Origin: CAVQBJ01 sp963819075
GTDB lineage: Bacteria; Actinomycetota; Thermoleophilia; Solirubrobacterales; Solirubrobacteraceae
Direction of reading: 5' to 3'
DNA length: 64,000 nucleotides
Assembly (NCBI GenBank): GCA_963819075.1
Contig: CAWFUP010000006.1
Span: forward strand, 310,001 to 374,000
Shown: piece after piece, positions 58,704 to 64,000 of the stretch
Position numbering within the stretch: the first letter of the stretch is position 1
How the letters are laid out: each line of letters starts with the position of its first letter
Position numbers and translations under genes: made by a program
Notes under the pieces: generated by a model
Told to the model about the DNA's origin: nothing
Database searches by the model: none
Seen by the model: only the letters and a program-made list of their open reading frames with translations

Positions 58704-60107
58704 CTAGGCCACGGGCGAGGCCGGCAGGATGTTGGCGTTGAGATGGAAGCGGTTGCCGGGGTCGTACCTCGCCTTCGTCCGCGCCAGCCGATCGTACTTC
58801 TCGGGCCCGTAGGCGGCGCGCACGCGGTCCTCCTCGTACTCGCTCATGAAGTTCACATAGCTGCCAACGCCGACGCTGTGTGGCATCAGGTCCGACCAGA
58901 AGGCGCGCACCCACGCGCGGTCGGCCTCGTAGAGCTCCGGCGTCGGGGCCGTCGCGCTGATGTTCACCACCCACTTGATGTCCCGGCTGCCGCCGAACGC
59001 CGTGGCGTCGTCGGGCGTCCGGCCATATGCGCCGCCGAGGGCGAACGTCGGCAGGAACGACAGTGGCGATGCCTTCTTCGGCTGGTGCTCGACGATCACG
59101 TCGATCGCCGCGTCGCTCATCTCGTCGAGGTAGACGGCTTTCTCGTACGCCAGCATGCCCCAGGGCGCCGACTCGTCGAACAGCTGCTGCAGTGCGGTGT
59201 AGGGGATGGGTGTCACGAGCTCGAACAGCGGTGGAACCGCGTCCCGGATGGGAGCCACGAGCTCGGCGTGGGTCGCGTCGTCACCGAAGCCCACGACGGC
59301 GAACGCATACACGGGCTGCAGCTGATGAGGCTGGGGGACAAACGGCGCAGGCGGCGCATTGAGGCCGGCCAAGAACGGCCCGCACTCGTCCGGCAGCTCG
59401 CGCACGTACTCGCGAGCGAAACGGAAGACATCGCGTCCCTGCTCGGGCGCGTAGAAGAACATCCCGAGGTGCACGAGCGGACCAACGGGGTGCAGGCGAA
59501 ACTCGAACGACGTCACGACGCCGAAGTTGCCGCCGCCACCGCGCAACGCCCACAACAGGTCCTCGTTCTCATCCTCGGACGCTCCGAGCACGCGACCGTC
59601 GGCGGTGACCACCTCGGCGCCGACGAGGTTGTCGGACGTCAGGCCGGCCCGACGGGTGAGCCAGCCGAACCCGCCCCCGAGACACAGCCCCGCCACGCCG
59701 GTGTGGCTGATGAACCCGCCGGGCACGGCCAGGGCGTGCGCCTGCGTGGCGGCGTCGAGCTCGCCCCACGTGGTGCCGCCCCCGCAGCGCGCACGCTGCG
59801 CGGCTGGATCGACGCTCACCGACTTCATCGGGGTGAGATCGATCATGAGGCCGCCATCGCAGAGAGCAAAGCCGGCGTAGTTGTGCCCTCCGCCGCGCAC
59901 CGACACCTCGAGGCCCTCACGCTCGGCGAAGGCGAGCGCGGCGGCCACATCGGAGGGCTCCGCGCAGCTCGCCACCACCGCCGGGCGCCGGGCGATCGCG
60001 CCGTTCCAGATCGACACGGCCGTGTCGTACGCGGCCTCGCCCGCGACGGACACCGTGCCCCCGATCGTGCTGCGCAGGCCGTCGACGTCGAGTCCCAACC
60101 CTGTCAT
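58704..60107 (-). CDS. FAD-linked oxidase of the berberine-bridge-enzyme type
   Basis: A 467-residue soluble flavoprotein. The FAD-binding domain has SVRGGGHNYAG, in which the His should be covalently bound to FAD, and GLCLGGGFGWLTRRAGLTSD; the BBE C-terminal motif is YGPEKYDRLARTKARYDPGN. Members oxidise sugars, alcohols or alkaloid-like compounds and pass electrons to O2 or another acceptor; the substrate is not apparent. ATG 60107 is chosen because homology starts there; the open frame to 60434 runs under the lipoprotein gene. No signal peptide is visible. Confidence 0.88.
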   Translation of the reverse strand: MTGLGLDVDGLRSTIGGTVSVAGEAAYDTAVSIWNGAIARRPAVVASCAEPSDVAAALAFAEREGLEVSVRGGGHNYAGFALCDGGLMIDLTPMKSVSVDPAAQRARCGGGTTWGELDAATQAHALAVPGGFISHTGVAGLCLGGGFGWLTRRAGLTSDNLVGAEVVTADGRVLGASEDENEDLLWALRGGGGNFGVVTSFEFRLHPVGPLVHLGMFFYAPEQGRDVFRFAREYVRELPDECGPFLAGLNAPPAPFVPQPHQLQPVYAFAVVGFGDDATHAELVAPIRDAVPPLFELVTPIPYTALQQLFDESAPWGMLAYEKAVYLDEMSDAAIDVIVEHQPKKASPLSFLPTFALGGAYGRTPDDATAFGGSRDIKWVVNISATAPTPELYEADRAWVRAFWSDLMPHSVGVGSYVNFMSEYEEDRVRAAYGPEKYDRLARTKARYDPGNRFHLNANILPASPVA

Positions 60108-60183
60108 CGCACACCCCCGGTTCGCCTCGCTGTTGCTTGGCGGCCACGCTACCCGATCGCGTTGGCCGGCGCGGCAGCTTGCG

Positions 60184-60594
60184 CTAGGGCAGCAGGAGCT
60201 GGCTCTTCGCGCTCGGCCGGGGCGGACCGACGAGGATCTGCGTCGGGACGATGCTCGGGTCGGCGGCCTGCACGAGGTAGGACCCTGCCCGCAGGTCGAT
60301 CTGCAGCGTCGCGGTGGCGCCGGGGTTGATCGGTCCGGTCTGGACGTCGAGCGGGAGCGGCGAGGACCGCGACACCGTGACCTGCTGGGAGGTGAGCGTC
60401 TGGTTGGCCACGACGAGCATGACCGGCCCGGCACCGATCGTGCTTGGCGAGACGAGCACGTGGCCGTGGGCCACCGCGGACGTGATGGTCACCAGCTGGG
60501 GCGGACGCGGCAGGTTCGCGTACGGAGTGGTCGAGCCGCAGCCCGCGAGGGCCGTCGCCACGGCGAGCACGACCAATGGCTTGCGCTTGCGCAT
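60184..60594 (-). CDS. Lipoprotein of unknown function
   Basis: A 136-residue protein. MRKRKPLVVLAVATALAGCG is a lipoprotein signal with lipobox LAGC, so it should be anchored to the outer face of the membrane. The mature part is beta-rich (VMLVVANQTLTSQQVTVS, GATATLQIDLRAGSYLV), like small immunoglobulin- or cupredoxin-like folds, with no metal-ligand set that I can see. GAGGAG lies a few bases before ATG 60594; the open frame extends further but the lipobox fixes this start. Function unknown. Confidence 0.75.
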   Translation of the reverse strand: MRKRKPLVVLAVATALAGCGSTTPYANLPRPPQLVTITSAVAHGHVLVSPSTIGAGPVMLVVANQTLTSQQVTVSRSSPLPLDVQTGPINPGATATLQIDLRAGSYLVQAADPSIVPTQILVGPPRPSAKSQLLLP

Positions 60595-60693
60595 CGCTCT
60601 CCTCATCGGCCCGCTCGGCCTCGGAGACGAGAGGCGAGCGCCCACGCGAACCCTATGCGATGGCGAACGCGGGGCATGCGTGCGCATTCTCGC

Positions 60694-61692
60694 CTACGCG
60701 TCGAACGGCAACGGCGCCAGGCGCGCGGTCGTGGCGCCCGCTCCGACCGACAGCTCGGCGTCCTCGGGCACCTCGCGGCGCACGAGCGCAAGCGCGATGT
60801 CCCCGTGGCGGGGCGAGCGCGCGACGCTGCCGAGCGTGCCGACGACGCGCTCGCCAAGGCGCAGCTCGGCTCCGCGCTCGGCCGGGGCGCTCAGGCGCAG
60901 CCCGCGCAGATGACGGTTGGGCTTGCCGCGGTAGAAGAGCCGGGCGACGGTCTCCTGCCCGACGTAGCAGCCCTTCGTGAAGCTGACGGCGCGGTCGTTG
61001 AGGCCGGCCTCCTGCGGGATCGTGCTCTCGTCGAGGTCGAGCCCGTAGCGCGGACGTCCGCGCTCCAGGCGCACGATCTCCGCGCTCGCCTCAGACGCCG
61101 GCTTCGCGCCGGCCGCGGCGAGCGCCTCGCCGACGAGCGCGGTTGACTCGCTGTCCACGAGCACGTCGATGCCGACATCCGTGGCGACGAGCAGGGCGGG
61201 GACGCCGGCGATGGTACCCCGGGCGTTGGCGTGCTCGGCCTCGCCGGGCTGGGACCCCGCCGGCACGCCGGCACGCGCGAGCACATCGCGGGAGAGGGGG
61301 CCGATGAGCGACAGCAGGCCGCGCTCGAGCGTGCGCTTGTGCAGCTCCACCGCGTGGCCGACCGAGAAGCGGCGGATCATGTCGAAGAGCGCCTGCAACG
61401 CGACGCGCTCCGTATCGAGCAGTAGCTCGGGCGCGGCGCCGGGCCCGTCGTCCGCGGGGGAGACGACGAGCACGCGCAGGTCTCCGAGCATCTTGCCCTT
61501 GTGGGTCAGGAAGGCCGCGTAACAGCCCTCACCGGCCGCCAGCGAGACGACGTCGTTCGACACCTGCCCGTTGAGGAACTCGGCGGCGTCACGCCCGCTC
61601 AGCGCGAGCTTGCCGCGCTCGGAGCGGTCGACCAGCCCGCAGCCGGCGGTCAACGCCTCGTACTCCTCGAGGTCGGCGGCGATCGCGCTCAT
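60694..61692 (-). CDS. ygfZ: Tetrahydrofolate-dependent iron-sulfur maintenance protein YgfZ (GcvT-like)
   Basis: A 332-residue protein of the GcvT/YgfZ family. The signature KGCYVGQETVARL, with its conserved Cys, separates YgfZ from the glycine-cleavage T protein. YgfZ uses folate to maintain certain Fe-S enzymes, for example MiaB-type proteins. The C-terminal beta-barrel is present. The ATG start overlaps the stop of the aldo/keto reductase gene (ATGA), so the two are translated together. Confidence 0.93.
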   Translation of the reverse strand: MSAIAADLEEYEALTAGCGLVDRSERGKLALSGRDAAEFLNGQVSNDVVSLAAGEGCYAAFLTHKGKMLGDLRVLVVSPADDGPGAAPELLLDTERVALQALFDMIRRFSVGHAVELHKRTLERGLLSLIGPLSRDVLARAGVPAGSQPGEAEHANARGTIAGVPALLVATDVGIDVLVDSESTALVGEALAAAGAKPASEASAEIVRLERGRPRYGLDLDESTIPQEAGLNDRAVSFTKGCYVGQETVARLFYRGKPNRHLRGLRLSAPAERGAELRLGERVVGTLGSVARSPRHGDIALALVRREVPEDAELSVGAGATTARLAPLPFDA

Positions 61693-62708
61693 GCGCCGAC
61701 GGACGCGCTGCGCTCGCTGTCGAGGGTGGCCATCTGAGCCGGCGCGTAACGGTCGCCGGCGGTCGCGTCCGCGGGTATCGCGGCCTCGATCTGGGCCCGG
61801 TCGGAATCGGTCAGCTCGACGTCGAGCGCCGCCAGCGCCTCGGCCAGCTGGTCGCGGCGGCGCGCGCCGATGAGCGGGATGATGTCCTCGCCGCGGCCGA
61901 GGACCCAGGCGATCGCCACCTGCGCGACGCTGATCCCCCGTTGCGCGGCGATCTCGCGCAGCGATTCCACGAGCGCGAGGTTGCGATCGAGGTTGGAGCC
62001 GCTGAAGCGGGGAGCGTGCGCGCGGAAGTCGGTCGGCTCGAGCGTTCGCCCGGCGTTCCAGTGCCCGCTCAGCAGGCCGCGCGAGAGGACGCCGTAAGCG
62101 GTGATCGCGATCCCGAGCTCGCGGCACGTCGGGAGCACCTCGCGCTCGATGCTGCGCGACATGAGCGAGTACTCGATCTGCAGGTCGACGATCGGGTGCA
62201 CGGCGTGCGCGCGGCGGATCGTCTCGGCGCCGGCCTCGGATAGTCCGATGTGGCGGACGTAGCCCGCCTGCACGAGCTCGGCGATCGCGCCGACGGTCTC
62301 CTCGATCGGCACCGCCGGGTCGACCCGGGCCAGGCGGTACACATCGACGTGATCGGTGCGCAGCCGCTGCAGCGAGTAGGCGAGGAAGTTCTTCGTGGCG
62401 GCGGGGCGCCCGTCGATGCCACCCCAGCCACCGGCCGGGTCGCGCATGCCGCCGAACTTGACGCTGATGAGCACCTCGTCGCGCGATCGGTCGGCCAGCG
62501 CCTCGGCGATGAGCATCTCGTTGTGGCCCATGCCGTAGAAGTCGCCGGTGTCGAGCAGGTTCATCTGAGCGTCGAGCGCGGCGTGGATCGTCGCGATGCT
62601 CTCGGCGCGGTCGGCGGGGCCGTACATCCCCGACATCCCCATGCAGCCGAGCCCGAGCGCCGACACGGACGGCCCTGTAGATCCCAATGCGCGAGTGTTC
62701 ACCGTCAT
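61689..62708 (-). CDS. Aldo/keto reductase
   Basis: A 339-residue NAD(P)H-dependent reductase: GLGCMGMSGMYGP, LLDTGDFYGMGHNE with catalytic Asp and Tyr, IGLSEAGAETIRRAHAV, and LIGARRRDQL for the cofactor phosphate. The active-site Lys appears as SVKFG. It differs from most relatives by reading VYRLARVDP at the usual YQxHxxD position, so the catalytic His is replaced (Tyr-Arg-Leu-Ala), which could alter activity. Start: ATG 62708 has AGGAG immediately upstream, too close; GTG 62702 gives a better 6-nt spacing. Product unknown. Confidence 0.87.
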   Translation of the reverse strand: MTVNTRALGSTGPSVSALGLGCMGMSGMYGPADRAESIATIHAALDAQMNLLDTGDFYGMGHNEMLIAEALADRSRDEVLISVKFGGMRDPAGGWGGIDGRPAATKNFLAYSLQRLRTDHVDVYRLARVDPAVPIEETVGAIAELVQAGYVRHIGLSEAGAETIRRAHAVHPIVDLQIEYSLMSRSIEREVLPTCRELGIAITAYGVLSRGLLSGHWNAGRTLEPTDFRAHAPRFSGSNLDRNLALVESLREIAAQRGISVAQVAIAWVLGRGEDIIPLIGARRRDQLAEALAALDVELTDSDRAQIEAAIPADATAGDRYAPAQMATLDSERSASVGA

Positions 62709-62797
62709 CTCCTATCCGATCGAGCTGTCAGGAGAGGATTAGCAGGATCGCGACGGTCGAACCGCAGCACGTCGCGCGCTCGCTACTCTTCGGCGCG

Positions 62798-63160
62798 ATG
62801 GCCCTAGCTGACGACTTCCGCGACATCGTCGAGTCGCTGCCCGACGACTGGACGGACCTCGAGCTCGACCTGCGCATCGCCGACGAGTCGCGCTACGTGG
62901 AGGCGGCCAGCTACCTCGTGACCTGCAACGCGCAGCCCTACTCGCACCACGACTGGCACTGGCGCCTGCTCGTGGCCCACCGCTTCGGGCACGCCGCCGC
63001 GGCGCCCACCGTGCACGGCACGCTAGTGCTGCTCGACAACGCCGGCATCGCCGGCGAGCTCGTGTCGCGCGAGCTGCGCAGCGGCCGTGTCGAGGTCGTG
63101 CAGATGTGGGGACGGCCGCAGTCCGTGCGCGACGAGTTCCGCCAGCTGCGCGCCCAGTAG
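62798..63160 (+). CDS. Small acidic protein, unknown function
   Basis: A 120-residue cytoplasmic protein with Asp/Glu-rich N-terminus (DDFRDIVESLPDDWTDLELD) and a His/Trp cluster (YSHHDWHWRLLVAHRFGHAA). Not recognised. It starts at ATG 62798, 8 nt after a TACTCT box (62784-62789), and is divergent from the aldo/keto reductase. The next gene begins 9 bp after its stop, so they share a message. Confidence 0.68.
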   Translation: MALADDFRDIVESLPDDWTDLELDLRIADESRYVEAASYLVTCNAQPYSHHDWHWRLLVAHRFGHAAAAPTVHGTLVLLDNAGIAGELVSRELRSGRVEVVQMWGRPQSVRDEFRQLRAQ

Positions 63161-63168
63161 GCCGCGCG

Positions 63169-63528
63169 ATGGCGCGGGTGCTGGCGCTCATCCCCGACCT
63201 CCTGTTCGGGTCGAATGTCGTGGGCGCGCTGCGCGGGCACGGACACCAGGTGACGCTCGTGTCCGACTCGGCGGCCGCGCGGGCGACGCTGTCCGACGAC
63301 GTGGACGTCCTGATCGTCGATCTCGCCTCTGACCGCGGTCTGGACGGCTGCACGCTCGTCGAGGCAGGCGGCCTCGGCGGCGTGCGCACGCTCGGCTTCT
63401 ACTCGCACGTCGACGTCGACACCAAGGCGCGGGCCGAGGCGGCGGGGTTTGACCTCGTGGTCCCGCGCTCGCGCATGGCGCGGGAGGGGTCGGCGCTCGT
63501 CGAGCGGCTGGCCGGCGGCCCGCCGTAG
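63169..63528 (+). CDS. Small receiver-like alpha/beta protein
   Basis: A 119-residue protein with the alternating strands and helices of a response-regulator receiver or Rossmann-like fold: ARVLALIPDLLFGSNVVGAL, then DVDVLIVDLAS at the place of the phosphorylated Asp, and GFYSHVD near the place of the Thr/Ser switch. The acidic pair at the N-terminus is lacking, so it may be a pseudo-receiver that works without phosphorylation. It lies next to a convergent GGDEF gene and 9 bp after the small acidic protein. Confidence 0.6.
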   Translation: MARVLALIPDLLFGSNVVGALRGHGHQVTLVSDSAAARATLSDDVDVLIVDLASDRGLDGCTLVEAGGLGGVRTLGFYSHVDVDTKARAEAAGFDLVVPRSRMAREGSALVERLAGGPP

Positions 63529-63532
63529 CGGC

Positions 63533-64000
63533 TCAGGCCGCTTGCGCGAGCTCGCGCGCGGCGGAATCGCCGACCCAAACGACGCGGTTACGGCCCGCGT
63601 CCTTGGCCGCATAGAGCGCGCGGTCGGCGGCGAGCAGCATCTCCGGCGGCGACGTCGTGTCCGGTCCGAGCAGCGCGATGCCGGCGCTCGTGGTCAGCGT
63701 CATGGGGGCGTCGCGCGACCACTGGCGGAGCTCTCGGGCGATGCCGTCCACCGTCTCCTGCGCTGCGCGCTGGTCGCTGTCGAACAGCACGATCGCGAAC
63801 TCCTCGCCGCCCATGCGGGCGACGAGGTCCCCGGGCGAGCAGTGCTCGGTGAGGATCCGTGCGAAGGCGATCAGCGCGTCGTCGCCGGCGGCGTGCCCGA
63901 AGCCGTCGTTGAGCCGCTTGAAGTGGTCGAGATCGAAGACGACGAGGCTGAGCGGGAGGTTTGACGAGCGCGCCCGCTGCACCTCGCGTGCGAACGCCTC
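63533..64000 (-). CDS. GGDEF-domain protein, cut by the right window edge
   Basis: The 3' end of a longer gene. About 155 residues are visible, covering most of a GGDEF domain (LVVFDLDHFKRLNDGFGHAA, then RMGGEEFAIV, the active-site form GGEEF, and ALYAAKDAGRNRVV). The inhibitory RxxD is not present (SPGD there), so feedback control by c-di-GMP is unlikely. The N-terminal sensor part is outside the window. It should make c-di-GMP, the second GGDEF protein in this window. Convergent with the receiver-like gene, 4 bp apart. Confidence 0.88.
   Translation of the reverse strand, partial: EAFAREVQRARSSNLPLSLVVFDLDHFKRLNDGFGHAAGDDALIAFARILTEHCSPGDLVARMGGEEFAIVLFDSDQRAAQETVDGIARELRQWSRDAPMTLTTSAGIALLGPDTTSPPEMLLAADRALYAAKDAGRNRVVWVGDSAARELAQAA

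Noticed and set aside
58479..60329. 616-codon plus-strand open frame
   Set aside because: Antisense of ccr and the BBE-type oxidase; no motif found.

Overview
This window is a compact, GC-rich bacterial chromosome segment. It holds about 45 protein genes, many overlapping or separated by fewer than 20 bp. GTP-type PEP carboxykinase, DipZ, several PknB-type Ser/Thr kinases with FHA proteins, MFS-cNMP-patatin and cNMP-patatin fusions of the mycobacterial type, and frequent leaderless promoters with a TAnnnT box 6-10 nt before the start codon all point to an actinobacterium. A deep lineage such as Thermoleophilia/Solirubrobacterales is my inference from gene content; there is no rRNA or tRNA here to confirm it.

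Layout. 1-4.6 kb: SucC/MtkA-like ligase (cut by the left edge), malyl-CoA/methylmalyl-CoA lyase, a divergent MaoC-type mesaconyl-CoA hydratase, and a frameshifted pckG. 4.7-8.7 kb: a CxxC protein and mobA reading from overlapping divergent promoters, then dipZ and moaA. 8.7-23.5 kb: a signalling block with three Ser/Thr kinases, three FHA proteins, a CHASE2 nucleotide cyclase, and a coupled operon (FAD oxidoreductase, membrane protein, CPA2 antiporter with an odd extracytoplasmic domain, secreted protein, poly-Gly membrane protein, PknB-like kinase). 23.6-28 kb: two tandem paralogous surface proteins. 28-37 kb: a DUF3307 protein, a beta-propeller, NDH-2 fused to a cNMP-binding domain, a PAS-GGDEF protein, cNMP-patatin, and a cNMP-acylating aldehyde dehydrogenase. 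37-45.4 kb: Ser/Thr kinase, meaB, ethylmalonyl-CoA mutase, methyltransferase, GH15 hydrolase, MBL hydrolase, second DUF3307 protein, clpS. 45.4-45.9 kb: a 72-bp hairpin repeat array. 45.9-51.3 kb: MFS-cNMP-patatin divergent from a second CHASE2 cyclase. 51.3-56.75 kb: a giant repeat adhesin broken by many frameshifts. 56.9-64 kb: crotonyl-CoA carboxylase/reductase with a small coupled gene, a BBE-type oxidase, a lipoprotein, ygfZ, an aldo/keto reductase, two small proteins and a GGDEF protein cut by the right edge.

How it fits together. Ccr, Ecm with its MeaB chaperone, a MaoC hydratase and a malyl-CoA lyase are diagnostic steps of the ethylmalonyl-CoA pathway for acetyl-CoA assimilation. They lie in three separate places, with PEP carboxykinase as the gluconeogenic exit. 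The second theme is nucleotide signalling: two membrane CHASE2 cyclases and four proteins in which a cNMP-binding domain is fused directly to an effector (NDH-2, acetaldehyde dehydrogenase, two patatin lipases, one with an MFS transporter). I suggest that a cyclic nucleotide acts allosterically on respiration, C2 oxidation and lipid turnover here. The third theme is Ser/Thr kinase-FHA signalling. Reading-frame damage is confined to pckG and the adhesin, so it needs checking against raw reads.
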